The notes: generated from the letters alone by a model not told the origin. A stretch of DNA of 64,000 nt from an alpha proteobacterium SCGC AAA015-N04 (GCA_000383115.1 KB910577.1:20545-84544), one strand, 5' to 3'. Shown: positions 54,401 to 62,586, numbered from the stretch's first letter. Numbers and translations: made by a program.

Positions 54401-56565
54401 GCTTAACCACTCAAGAGAAGGTAGAAAGTGTTATAAATCTTAAAAAGAAAAAAATAGTTATTTTAGGGACATCAACTAGACTTAATGATGGCGGAACATT
54501 ACAAATTTGGACAGATATTTCAGAAATTAGAGAAAAAGAAAAACAAGTTGCTGAAAGTCAAAGAAAAGTAAGAGAAGCAGAAGAAAAAATATCTAATGCA
54601 ATTAATAGTATGCCACACGGAATAACCATGTGGGATAAAGACATGAAATTAGTGAGGATAAATGATTTCGGAAATAGAATCTGGAAAAAAGGTAAGATAA
54701 ATTTGAAAGCGGGTTCTAGTTATGAAGATTATATGCGTCAATCAAAGAAAAATAATTTTCTAATTTTTGATAAAAAGTCCGATGAAATTAATTATTATAA
54801 AACCGCAGTAGAAAGAAGAAAAAAATTTAAGGGAGTTTTTACTACTGAAACACCTCCATTTTATGATGGCTCAATTTGGCAATCAACTTCAACAAGATTG
54901 CCGGATGGAGGTGTCTTTTCAATTTTATCTAATATAACAGATTTGAAGAGAAGAGAAGCTTCATTGAAACAGTTAAGTGATTCAATTGAAGTTACACCAA
55001 ATGCAATTTTACTTTGGGATAAGAATCATAAACTTGTTGTGGGTAATAAAAAAGCGAGAGATGTTCAAAAAGAACTTGATTTTGATTTAAAGCCAGGAAT
55101 TTCAAGAAAAGACATGATTGATAATGTTGAAAAAAAAGGTTTAGTTGCTATTCCAGAAGGAATGTCAGCTGATGAATTTTATTCTCAAAGGAGAGTGGCT
55201 ACAAAATCATCTAAAAACCATATGTATGAGTTGGCGTTTACAAATGGTACTACATGGTTAGTAAGTGATACAAAGTTACCTGATGGAGGTTTTTTGCAAG
55301 TTTATTCTGATATTTCAGAAATGAAGGAAAAAGATAAAGAAATAAAACTGGCGCAAGAACAAGTTAGAGAAACAGAAAAAAGAATGACTGATGCTTTAAA
55401 TAGTATGCCTCACGGAATAACCATGTGGGATAAAGACGACACCTTATTATTTGCGAATACTTTTGCAAGAGAAATACAAGGTGGAGCTGGAATGAAATTT
55501 GATGTTGGAGAAAAGTATGAAAATTATCTTCAAAAACAGAGAAAACATAAATTCATGAAATTCAATAGTTCTGAAGAAGAACAGGAATATTTTAACAATG
55601 CATTAGAGAATAGAAGAAAAATAAAAGGTGATATTACTTTTGAACCTCCTCAGTTCTACAATAATACATATTGGAATGCTACCTTCAATCGATTAAATGA
55701 TGGTGGTCTGTTCTCAATTTTTACAAATATAACAGAGCTAAAAAAACGTGAAGCAGAACTAAATAAAACAATTTCAGAGCTAGATATAGCGAGAGAAAAA
55801 GCAGATGCTGCTAATCAGACTAAAAGTCAGTTTCTGGCAAATATGAGCCATGAATTAAGAACACCTTTAAATGCTATAATAGGTTTGACAGAGATGTTAA
55901 AAGAAGATGCTGCAGACGATGGCTTAGACGATTTTGAAGAGCCTTTAGATAGAGTTTTTAACGCGGGAAAACATCTTTTAACACTAATTAATGATGTATT
56001 AGATTTATCAAAAATTGAAGCAGGAAGAGTCGAATTATTTAATGAAACATTTGAGTTAAAACAAATTTTGGATGATGTTATGAAAACATCATTACCTTTA
56101 GCTCAAAAGAACGATAATGAATTAATTATTGATTATAAAAAAGAAATTGATTTTGTTACTGCTGACCAAACAAGGGTTAAACAAGTTGTTTTGAATTTAA
56201 TTTCTAATGCTTGTAAATTTACTGAAAAAGGAAAAATAACTGTTAGAGTAAATAAAATTTTACGTGAAGGTGGTGACCTAATTTCTATAGATGTAAGTGA
56301 CACTGGTATTGGTATGTCAGATGAGCAAATGTCTAGATTGTTTAATTCATTTGTCCAAGCTGATAGTTCAACAACAAGAAAATATGGTGGAACAGGTTTA
56401 GGACTTACTATTTCAAAACAGCTTGCAATATTAATGGGTGGTGATGTTGTGGTAAACAGTGACTTAGGAAAAGGAACGACTTTTACAGCAACATTTCTAG
56501 CAGACTTCATTGGTGCATCTGAAAGTGTCAAAAATTTACAACAAAAAAACTGGTTCTTTAATTGA
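51487..56565 (+). CDS. Giant soluble histidine kinase with eleven tandem PAS-like repeats
   Basis: A 1692-residue kinase with no membrane segment. Eleven PAS-like units (PAS_7 type) repeat every 120-140 residues; the conserved (L/F/M)W(D/N)-x2-(N/D)-x-L-x2-x-N motif falls near residues 25, 147, 274, 402, 528, 653, 780, 907, 1048, 1176 and 1313, each ending in a LPDG...TDISEI segment. Then comes HisKA with phosphoacceptor His1455 (FLANMSHELRTPLNA) and an HATPase with LNLISNACKF, DTGIGM and GGTGLGLTISKQL. It ends abruptly in KNLQQKNWFFN after an A7 run; the double receiver continues in the +1 frame. Confidence 0.93.
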   Translation: MEINIKLAESLIDAFDSEETGIVLWDANDNISYRNKNISERFIKLNIDFEVGQNFFDRIKLIKKSKKMSLEKVNIREKNYVTAKKTGKPQQFVIKGPTGRWVQIKDTPTSEGNILTLMTNVTEIVEQDLERKRLANAIENVPLIIQYWDENDKLIFANAKADELHEQWEVNCKFTKGLAYEDMVRAQLSSSIFKIPEGETIESEIKRRKKYRKKVSSNYREVYLENAKTWYVIDKRLDDGSFLSIFSEITDIKNKEAQYKQLADALDNLPMPMLFWDKEDKLITSNKRSREFQGKWKIKLEDGMSWESMFKKQIDAGVYVIPENKSIRDFTKERSNFRAELIKDRKRETLLSDGTTFFSNEIRLEDGSMLSVFTDISEIKEREKSLKLLNDAIEIIPNNMMLWDKNNKLIMANAKARDDNASRGFDLKKGASRLEMVKNALKKGFMTAPKGISQKDFLEMRKTQFESLKNQEAYEVIMNNKFYLLSSSRLPDGSTLQFATDINDTKKQEEELLRLKDGIETLPNGLMFWDENDDLIAYNRSSQKLTEYYGLKLKIGMNFSELRKHMVLNHQKPPKGISIKQHFKNREQAWKNLKGQNIRESNFTDHTLHFTDTRLEDGSTICLWTDITDLKKQENELLRLRDAIDILPNGLFFWDENNKLIATNKSAIDHLKEFGFDLRLGVDRFDHVNHLVDHNYNVLQSGLDKKTHIKRMKESWNNFTGQRTRETKFSNGLTFLFTDTRLNDGSTISLWSDITKIRQVADSQKQLIDAIDVMPNSISLWNKDNKLIMANKTSINDMKKLNFDLKPGISRMSMVKNGVKVGLFPVPKGITRKAFYEMKQKEYEDLKNEKRDELELNNGSFVLNISKRLPDGGTLQNSINITEIKKGEKSLKQLRDSIEIIPNMLMLWDKDNHLIMANKEARNIQKKMGFDLKPGVSRWDMLDAGLKSGCIDTPDNTSPAEWIKNRKKAMVSLTTQEKVESVINLKKKKIVILGTSTRLNDGGTLQIWTDISEIREKEKQVAESQRKVREAEEKISNAINSMPHGITMWDKDMKLVRINDFGNRIWKKGKINLKAGSSYEDYMRQSKKNNFLIFDKKSDEINYYKTAVERRKKFKGVFTTETPPFYDGSIWQSTSTRLPDGGVFSILSNITDLKRREASLKQLSDSIEVTPNAILLWDKNHKLVVGNKKARDVQKELDFDLKPGISRKDMIDNVEKKGLVAIPEGMSADEFYSQRRVATKSSKNHMYELAFTNGTTWLVSDTKLPDGGFLQVYSDISEMKEKDKEIKLAQEQVRETEKRMTDALNSMPHGITMWDKDDTLLFANTFAREIQGGAGMKFDVGEKYENYLQKQRKHKFMKFNSSEEEQEYFNNALENRRKIKGDITFEPPQFYNNTYWNATFNRLNDGGLFSIFTNITELKKREAELNKTISELDIAREKADAANQTKSQFLANMSHELRTPLNAIIGLTEMLKEDAADDGLDDFEEPLDRVFNAGKHLLTLINDVLDLSKIEAGRVELFNETFELKQILDDVMKTSLPLAQKNDNELIIDYKKEIDFVTADQTRVKQVVLNLISNACKFTEKGKITVRVNKILREGGDLISIDVSDTGIGMSDEQMSRLFNSFVQADSSTTRKYGGTGLGLTISKQLAILMGGDVVVNSDLGKGTTFTATFLADFIGASESVKNLQQKNWFFN

Positions 56566-57349
56566 AAACGTTATCACTTTGGAAAATAACACAGGAAAAA
56601 CAATTTTAATAATTGACGATGATCCAACTGTCAGTGAACTAATGAAACGACAATTGTTGAAAGAAGGATATAAAGTAGTTATTGCACCAAATGGAAAAGA
56701 GGGAATCAGTTTAGCGCGTGATCTTAAACCAGACGTTATTACTTTAGATATCCTAATGCCTGAAATGGATGGATGGTCAGTTTTACGTACTTTAAAAGCT
56801 GATCCAGAAGTTTCAAATATCCCTGTTATCATGGCATCAATATTAGATGAGAAGAATAAAGGATTTTCACTGGGAGCTGCAGATTTTTTATCAAAACCTA
56901 TTCAAAAAGAATATCTAATGAAATCAATTAGAAATTTAATAGGTGATAAAGAAAATCTTAAAATTTGCCTTATTGAAGATGATGAAAGTTTAAGGTTTAC
57001 AGTTAAAGAAATTTTAGAAAAACAAAATGTTCAAATTATGGAGGCAGAAAACGGCAAAGTTGGAATGGACATTTTACAGGATGAAGAGATAAAACCTGAT
57101 TTAATTTTGTTAGATTTGATGATGCCAGTAATGAATGGTTTTGAATTTTTAAAAGCTATAAGAGAAACTGAATTAAATTCAATTCCAATTTTGGTTTTGA
57201 CTGGAGCAGAATTAAGTGACGATGAAAAAAAATTCTTGTCAGGAGAAACACAGAGAATACTCGAAAAAAGTGAAGATACAATGTCTACAATTGTTAATGA
57301 GGTAAGTAATGTTATTAAAGCTTCTTCATTTAAAAATGGGGATAAATAA
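56510..57349 (+). CDS. Double receiver-domain protein, probably the frameshifted C-terminus of the kinase
   Basis: Two receiver domains: the first (about 30-145) with DDDP acidic pocket, phospho-Asp in PDVITLDILMPEMDGW and a KP loop; the second (about 150-265) with IEDDES and PDLILLDLMMPVMNGF. The second receiver's KP lysine is not obvious (it has ILEKSE). The first possible start codons (TTG 56510, GTG 56513, TTG 56579) have no ribosome site, and the frame overlaps the kinase by 56 bp. Removing one A from 56543-56549 fuses the kinase to this protein, the layout I expect for hybrid kinases. Confidence 0.85.
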   Translation: MVHLKVSKIYNKKTGSLIENVITLENNTGKTILIIDDDPTVSELMKRQLLKEGYKVVIAPNGKEGISLARDLKPDVITLDILMPEMDGWSVLRTLKADPEVSNIPVIMASILDEKNKGFSLGAADFLSKPIQKEYLMKSIRNLIGDKENLKICLIEDDESLRFTVKEILEKQNVQIMEAENGKVGMDILQDEEIKPDLILLDLMMPVMNGFEFLKAIRETELNSIPILVLTGAELSDDEKKFLSGETQRILEKSEDTMSTIVNEVSNVIKASSFKNGDK

Positions 57350-57723
57350 TGACAAAAATATTATATGTAGAAGACAATGAAGATAATGTTTACATGTTAT
57401 CAAGACGTTTAAAAAGAAAAGGTTTTGAAATAGTTATTGCTGTTGACGGAGAACAGGGTGTTGAAATGGCATCTTCAGAAAAACCAGATCTTATATTAAT
57501 GGATTTAAGTTTGCCTAAAATGGATGGATGGACTGCAACTAAACACATTAAAAGTAATAATGAGCTTAAATCAATTCCAATAATTGCTCTATCAGCACAT
57601 GCAATGGAAGAACATAAGCAAAGAGCACTTGATAGTGGATGTAATGATTATGATACAAAACCAGTTGATATCAATAGGTTATTATCGAAAATATCAGAGC
57701 AATTAGGTGCTAAATATGATTAA
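57349..57723 (+). CDS. Single-domain receiver, DivK-like
   Basis: A 124-residue stand-alone receiver: KILYVEDNEDNVYMLSRRLKRKGFEIVIA, phospho-Asp in PDLILMDLSLPKMDGW, IIALSAHAMEEHKQRALDSGCNDYDTKPVD with the KP lysine. The GCNDYDTKPV ending resembles DivK and other phosphorelay shuttle receivers. It overlaps the end of the double-receiver gene at ATGA-like spacing and itself overlaps the next gene by 8 bp. Likely it passes phosphate between the giant kinase and other partners. Confidence 0.92.
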   Translation: MTKILYVEDNEDNVYMLSRRLKRKGFEIVIAVDGEQGVEMASSEKPDLILMDLSLPKMDGWTATKHIKSNNELKSIPIIALSAHAMEEHKQRALDSGCNDYDTKPVDINRLLSKISEQLGAKYD

Positions 57724-58756
57724 CAAAGAGGATGCCAATATACTAATTGTTGATGATATAGAAGATAATAGATATACGCTTGAAAGAAGATTAAAAAGAG
57801 ATGGTTATAAAAATATCTCTCTAGCAGAAGGAGGTAAGACAGCTCTTGATATGGCTGTGGAAAACAAATTTGATTTAATACTTTTAGATCTTATGATGCC
57901 AGACATGAGTGGTCTTGATGTTCTTAAACATCTAAAAGGTGATCCTCTACAAAGATCTATTCCAGTCATTATGGTTACAGCTTCTGATGAAGTGGAAACA
58001 GCTGCAGAATGTATTATAAATGGCGCTGATGATTTTATTACTAAACCCTTCAATGGAACTTTACTCAAAGCAAGAGTTGGAGCTAGTCTAGAGAAAAAAA
58101 GATTAAGAGATAGTGAAGAAAGTTATTTAGACAGGGTTGAAACAGACAAAAAACGATCTCAACAAATTTTAAAAACGGTGATGCCTACTTCTGTAGCTAA
58201 TGAATTACAGTCATCTGGGAAAGTAAGGTCTAGAAGATATGATGACGTTGCAATTTTAATATGTGATTTAGTAGGCTTTACATCATTTTGCGAAAAAAAT
58301 GATCCTGAATTAGTTGTGGAAACATTACAGGGTCTTGTCGAAAATTTTGAAAAAGCCTTTGAAGATTTTGGCTTAGAGAAAATCAAAACAGTTGGGGACG
58401 CCATTGTTGCAGTTGCAGGTTTGTCTTCACATGCAATTTCTCCTGTTAAGTCTTGTGTAGATTGTTCTTATAAATTAAGAGAGATTGCAAATCAGTCATC
58501 AATGCCTTGGGATCTTCACATTGGAATACACTCTGGTTCACTTGTTGCCGGAACAGTTGGGACAAAAACAGTTCAATTTGATATTTTGGGAAAAACAGTA
58601 AATATGGCATTCAATATATGTGACATGTCTGAGCCAAATCAAATTTTGATTTCTAGCGACGCATGGATGACTGCAAGAAATGAAATCAAAGTAAAGTCAA
58701 TCGGATTAAAAAGACTAAAGAGTGGCCAAGATATTGAAATGTTAGAATGTGTTTAG
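57716..58756 (+). CDS. Receiver domain fused to a class III nucleotide cyclase
   Basis: A 346-residue response regulator with an enzymatic output. Residues 1-125: receiver with DD at 13-14, phospho-Asp58 (FDLILLDLMMPDMSG) and TKPF loop. A short coiled linker (125-160) joins the cyclase domain (175-330): metal Asp184 (LICDLVGFTSF) and Asp228 (KTVGDAIVAVAG), ATP-specifying Lys224 and Asp289, and Asn296, but Asn300 stands where Arg normally stabilises the transition state. ATG 57716 (with AGG upstream) is preferred over GTG 57707. It is the last gene of the operon and the probable source of cNMP. Confidence 0.9.
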   Translation: MINKEDANILIVDDIEDNRYTLERRLKRDGYKNISLAEGGKTALDMAVENKFDLILLDLMMPDMSGLDVLKHLKGDPLQRSIPVIMVTASDEVETAAECIINGADDFITKPFNGTLLKARVGASLEKKRLRDSEESYLDRVETDKKRSQQILKTVMPTSVANELQSSGKVRSRRYDDVAILICDLVGFTSFCEKNDPELVVETLQGLVENFEKAFEDFGLEKIKTVGDAIVAVAGLSSHAISPVKSCVDCSYKLREIANQSSMPWDLHIGIHSGSLVAGTVGTKTVQFDILGKTVNMAFNICDMSEPNQILISSDAWMTARNEIKVKSIGLKRLKSGQDIEMLECV

Positions 58757-58758
58757 GT

Positions 58759-59574
58759 TTACCACTCGTTTTCAAATTCTCGTGAAAATGAGAACATTTT
58801 ATGGGGTGTAGCTTCTCCTCTTGGAATTTGAGCTATAGGATTTAATTTAAATTCATCAACGCCTCTGGCAAGTTGTGTTTCAAAAAAAGGCCAAATTTTT
58901 AAATCACCTTTAACATTAGTTGGTGAAAACCTCATGGTAACTCCGCATCTTCTTCTATTAGAGTTGTTCGCTTCCGACCCGTGTAAAAGAGCATCATTGT
59001 GGAGTGAAATTTGTCCAGCTTTCAAATTAAGTGAAACTATTTTTGTTTCATCTAATTGATCAAATGATACTTCTTGGTCAAGAACTAAATTTTTAGAAGT
59101 ATTTTTTTTATGAACAAATCGTCCCATTTTATGACTTCCAGAAACAACTTTCATTGCGCCATTTTCTTCATCTGTGTCAAAAACTGCAAGCCATACCGTA
59201 ACAGCATTAGATGGATTTAATGGCCAATATTGTGCGTCTTGGTGCCATGGTACAACTGATCCATCTTTAGGCTCTTTACTAAAAAATTGACCTCCCCATT
59301 GAACAAAATTAGGACCTAATAGATCTTCAACATAATCTAAAATAGCTGGTGTTCTACATAGATCATAAAATTTTTTACTAGCTTTGTGCCACATGTTGGT
59401 CTTATTAATATCAATGTTTGGAGGTAATTTTGAACTTAGTTCATCATACCATTTATGTAAATCTTTAACCGCATTTTCTGAGAACACTGGAAGACCTGTT
59501 ACGTAACCTTCTTTTTTATATTGTTGTTTTTCTTTATCTGAAAGTCTTCTAGCTTTATGATCAATTTCAAACAA
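58759..59574 (-). CDS. Phytanoyl-CoA dioxygenase family protein
   Basis: A 271-residue Fe(II)/2-oxoglutarate oxygenase. The iron ligands are seen in VVPWHQDAQYWPLNP (His-x-Asp) and, later, ISLHNDALLHGSEANNSNRRRCGVTMRFSP (distal His and the 2-oxoglutarate-binding Arg). The AVTVWLAVFDTDEENGAMKVVSGSHKMG segment is typical. The substrate is unknown; such proteins are abundant in marine alphaproteobacteria. It lies 3 bp downstream of the RraA-family gene and is convergent with the cyclase gene, stops 2 bp apart. Confidence 0.88.
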   Translation of the reverse strand: MFEIDHKARRLSDKEKQQYKKEGYVTGLPVFSENAVKDLHKWYDELSSKLPPNIDINKTNMWHKASKKFYDLCRTPAILDYVEDLLGPNFVQWGGQFFSKEPKDGSVVPWHQDAQYWPLNPSNAVTVWLAVFDTDEENGAMKVVSGSHKMGRFVHKKNTSKNLVLDQEVSFDQLDETKIVSLNLKAGQISLHNDALLHGSEANNSNRRRCGVTMRFSPTNVKGDLKIWPFFETQLARGVDEFKLNPIAQIPRGEATPHKMFSFSREFENEW

Positions 59575-59577
59575 AAT

Positions 59578-60297
59578 TCATCCCTCCCATTTTTCATTTA
59601 AAGCTTTTGACCAGGCATCTTTAAGTTTTTCAATATTGAAGTTCTCTCCTTTTGCTGCTTCGATTAAGTGTTTTTCTTTTTTAGTCATGTGATTAATAGC
59701 TTTTTTGATTATTGAAAGTGCTTGGTTTGGTATAATTACCGCTCCATGTTGATCTGCATGAATAATGTCACCATCATTCACGTTAAGACCGTGGATATTG
59801 ACTGATGATTCAAACTCTACAACGTGAACATAAGCATGACTTGGTCCAATCCCATTAGCTAAAACCTGATAACTTTTATCTATTGCATCTAGATCTCTGA
59901 GTAATCCACTTGTTATTGTTCCTGCAAGTCCCAAGCCTTTATGTAATGCTACATTAACCTCACCCCAAAACGATCCTGTAGGATTTGGCCAATCAAGATC
60001 CTCGATTACACAGACTGGTGAAGCATCAGGATATTCTGCAAATTTTTTACTTATATATTCGTAATATTTTAATCGAACCGAAGTGGTTTCCTCAGGTGAT
60101 AATATAGGAGGATTAGAAGCCCTTATTTTAGCTGTTCTTGCTATTCCAATAATAGGTTCCAATTTATTATTGGCTGAAATAAAGGGATATTTTGTGTAAC
60201 CATCTGCAGATCTAGATCCTCTATATATATCAAGTGCATTTGAGATCGTTGGCGTATCAAACTTCTTTAAAAAATTTATTAACTCATTATTTAACAT
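59578..60297 (-). CDS. RraA-family protein (aldolase/decarboxylase-like)
   Basis: A 239-residue RraA/HMG-aldolase-fold protein: TPTISNALDIYRGS at the start, LGLAGTITSGLLRDLDAID (the G-x-RD substrate/metal motif) and IHGLNVNDGDIIHADQHGAVIIP. The family includes 4-hydroxy-4-methyl-2-oxoglutarate aldolases, oxaloacetate decarboxylases and RNase E inhibitors; the RD motif argues for an enzyme. ATG 60297 is chosen as GGAG lies 8 bases upstream; an ATG seven codons earlier overlaps that site. It is cotranscribed with the dioxygenase, perhaps as a catabolic pair. Confidence 0.87.
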   Translation of the reverse strand: MLNNELINFLKKFDTPTISNALDIYRGSRSADGYTKYPFISANNKLEPIIGIARTAKIRASNPPILSPEETTSVRLKYYEYISKKFAEYPDASPVCVIEDLDWPNPTGSFWGEVNVALHKGLGLAGTITSGLLRDLDAIDKSYQVLANGIGPSHAYVHVVEFESSVNIHGLNVNDGDIIHADQHGAVIIPNQALSIIKKAINHMTKKEKHLIEAAKGENFNIEKLKDAWSKALNEKWEG

Positions 60298-60353
60298 AAA
60301 TTTCGCTCCAACTAACATTGTAAACTATTGAAAATTTTTTTTAAAAGAAAAAT

Positions 60354-61370
60354 TTATTTATTAGACAAAATTTTCGAAATATAGTGTGGATTTACTATGG
60401 CCTTTGATGCTCCTATTAGTCCATTGTCATTATTTTCTGTTAGCCATATTGGTACAGCCTTAACATAATCATATCTTCTACCTTTATTTAAAAGATTTAA
60501 TTCAAAATCACTTTTATTAAGAATAGATTGTAATTTTGGAGTTATTCCACCCGCTATTACAACTCCACTCTGCGCCCCATTGATTAATATAACACTGGAG
60601 ATGATTGTGCCAAAAATACTAAAAAATAGTTTTATAGTCTCGTATGCATTCGGTTCACCCTTCATAGCATTTTCTCCAATAATTGGAGCTTTTAAATTCT
60701 CTAAAGGAGTTTTATGTTTAAAACAAATAAATTCATATATTTCTTCAATACCTGAACCGCTTACTATTCGCTCATTAGAAACATGATCATACTTCTTTCT
60801 TAAATGCTGAAGCAGTTCTATCTCAAGATCAGAATTTGGGGCAAAAGAAGAATGTCCTCCTTCACCTTCTATAGCTAAAGGATAATTATTAATATTTAAA
60901 AGAGTACAAATACCCAATCCAGTGCCAGGACCTGTGACAAGTAGAGGAGCATTTTTAATTGGAGTTCCACTTCTAATGGTTTTTAGATCATAATCATTTA
61001 GTAATTTATTGTTTTTGATTTTGTTTTCAGATATTTCTTTATAAAAAGATGCAAGACTTAGACACTGAGCAACAAAATCATTAACAAAAATAAGCTTATT
61101 TAATTTAAAATATTTTACAAATTCTGATTGCCTAAACTTCCAGTGGTTATTTGTAAATTTAATATCATTTTTCTTTGTAGTACTAGCAATTGCTATTGAC
61201 ATATTTTGTATGTCTAAATTATTTTTTTGCTGATAATGCTCTATAGCATCATAAATGTTTTCAAAATCAGAACATTTTAAATAAGTAAAATTAGTTAGAT
61301 CACCATCATTTTTTTCTTGGTAAGCAAACCTTGCATTTGTTCCACCTATATCCGCAACTAATAATTTCAT
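60354..61370 (-). CDS. glk: Glucokinase
   Basis: A 338-residue glucokinase of the proteobacterial Glk family. Motifs: LLVADIGGTNARFAY (phosphate 1), FVNDFVAQCLSL, VTGPGTGLGICTLL, the glucose-binding EGEGGHSSFAP, and VIAGGITPKLQSIL, with SGSGIEEIYEF. It phosphorylates glucose with ATP for the Entner-Doudoroff or pentose phosphate route. It diverges from a secreted sugar dehydrogenase gene, which makes a glucose-use locus plausible. It is 57 bp from the RraA gene start on the same strand. Confidence 0.92.
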   Translation of the reverse strand: MKLLVADIGGTNARFAYQEKNDGDLTNFTYLKCSDFENIYDAIEHYQQKNNLDIQNMSIAIASTTKKNDIKFTNNHWKFRQSEFVKYFKLNKLIFVNDFVAQCLSLASFYKEISENKIKNNKLLNDYDLKTIRSGTPIKNAPLLVTGPGTGLGICTLLNINNYPLAIEGEGGHSSFAPNSDLEIELLQHLRKKYDHVSNERIVSGSGIEEIYEFICFKHKTPLENLKAPIIGENAMKGEPNAYETIKLFFSIFGTIISSVILINGAQSGVVIAGGITPKLQSILNKSDFELNLLNKGRRYDYVKAVPIWLTENNDNGLIGASKAIVNPHYISKILSNK

Positions 61371-61416
61371 GCTATACTCAAAATATATTATTCAATAATT
61401 TAAAATAGTCTGTAAA

Positions 61417-61435
61417 AATAGTTTTATAAACTATT
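61417..61435. promoter_or_regulatory. 19-bp dyad between glk and the sugar dehydrogenase
   Basis: AATAGTTT, TAT, AAACTATT: perfect 8+3+8 symmetry in the 90-bp divergent spacer, 25 bp before the dehydrogenase ATG. It could be an operator for a dimeric regulator acting on both genes. No regulator gene is adjacent, and A/T richness raises the chance of coincidence. Confidence 0.35.
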
Positions 61436-61460
61436 ATTTATTAACAAAAGGTTTAATTAA

Positions 61461-62531
61461 ATGAATTTCATTTTTTATGTTTTACTATTCAGTCTATCTC
61501 CATTTATTGTGCATTCTCAAATTAAATTGGATAAAATTACTCCTACAATTTCAAATTTATGGGGTATAGCGATCATAAATAAAGGTGAAATTCTGGTAAC
61601 TCAACGTTCTGGCAATCTTTACAGGTTAAATGTGTTTAATAAAAATATATTAAAAATTGCAGGTACGTCTAAAGTCTATAATTCGGGTCAAGGTGGATTA
61701 CTTGATATAGCTTTTGAAAAAGAGAATAACGTACAAAGAGTTTATTTATGTCTTAGCAAAGTTATACCTGGTAATAAATCATCAACAGCTATCCATAGCT
61801 ATAACTTAAAAAATAATAGATTAACTAATGAAAAAGTAATTTTTATATCAAATAAAATATCATCAAGTGGAAGACATTTTGGGTGTAGGCTTGCAATTAG
61901 AAATGAATTTATTTTTGCTACCTTAGGCGATAGGGGAACTAGAGAGGACAGTCAAAATAGTAAAAATCATTCTGGTGCAATCATTAAAATATTAAAAAAT
62001 GGAAATAAATATAATAATAAGGCATTTACAAATTCACTTCCTGAAATTTATTCTTTAGGACACCGAAACCCTCAAGGATTAAGCTTTGATTTAGAAAAAA
62101 ATATCTTGTGGTCTCATGAACATGGACCACAAGGAGGAGATGAATTAAACATAGTATTAAAAGGAAAAAACTATGGTTGGCCAAAAGTCACTTTTGGTAA
62201 AGAATATGGTTCAGGTAGAAAAATTGGAATAGGCACTTCACTTCCAGGTTATGAAGATCCTAAATACGTTTGGGTGCCCTCCATTGCTCCGTCTGGCATG
62301 ATATTTTACGGAGGCAGTATGTTTCCAGAATTTAAAAATAAAATTATTTTAGGATCTTTAAAATATAAAAGATTGCACATTTTATCCTTAAAAGACAATA
62401 AAATCGTTAATGAACAAATTTTTTTAGAAAATAAGATTGGAAGAATTCGTGATATAGAAGAAATATCAGATGGATCTTTAATAATTATAAATGATGAGTA
62501 TGATGGTGGTGTTTACAGGCTCTATAAATAG
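61461..62531 (+). CDS. Secreted PQQ-dependent sugar dehydrogenase (soluble aldose type)
   Basis: A 356-residue six-bladed propeller enzyme of the glucose/sorbosone dehydrogenase family. A signal peptide (FIFYVLLFSLSPFIVHSQ) exports it. Motifs: GQGGLLDIAFE, HFGCRLAIRNEFIFATLGDRG, SLGHRNPQGLSFD, SHEHGPQGGDELNIVLKGKNYGWP and APSGMIFYGGSMFPEFKNKI, as in E. coli YliI. It oxidises aldoses in the periplasm, with PQQ as cofactor. No pqq genes are in the window, so the cofactor is made elsewhere or taken up. It diverges from glk. Confidence 0.9.
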   Translation: MNFIFYVLLFSLSPFIVHSQIKLDKITPTISNLWGIAIINKGEILVTQRSGNLYRLNVFNKNILKIAGTSKVYNSGQGGLLDIAFEKENNVQRVYLCLSKVIPGNKSSTAIHSYNLKNNRLTNEKVIFISNKISSSGRHFGCRLAIRNEFIFATLGDRGTREDSQNSKNHSGAIIKILKNGNKYNNKAFTNSLPEIYSLGHRNPQGLSFDLEKNILWSHEHGPQGGDELNIVLKGKNYGWPKVTFGKEYGSGRKIGIGTSLPGYEDPKYVWVPSIAPSGMIFYGGSMFPEFKNKIILGSLKYKRLHILSLKDNKIVNEQIFLENKIGRIRDIEEISDGSLIIINDEYDGGVYRLYK

Positions 62532-62586
62532 TTAATAAATATATTTTGTACACCCAAAAGCATAGTCATAGCAAATGGAGAATTAG

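Noticed and set aside
51487..55760. Repeats in the kinase considered as a CRISPR-like or mobile repeat array
   Set aside because: The repeats are about 380 bp, coding, and explained by PAS-domain duplication.
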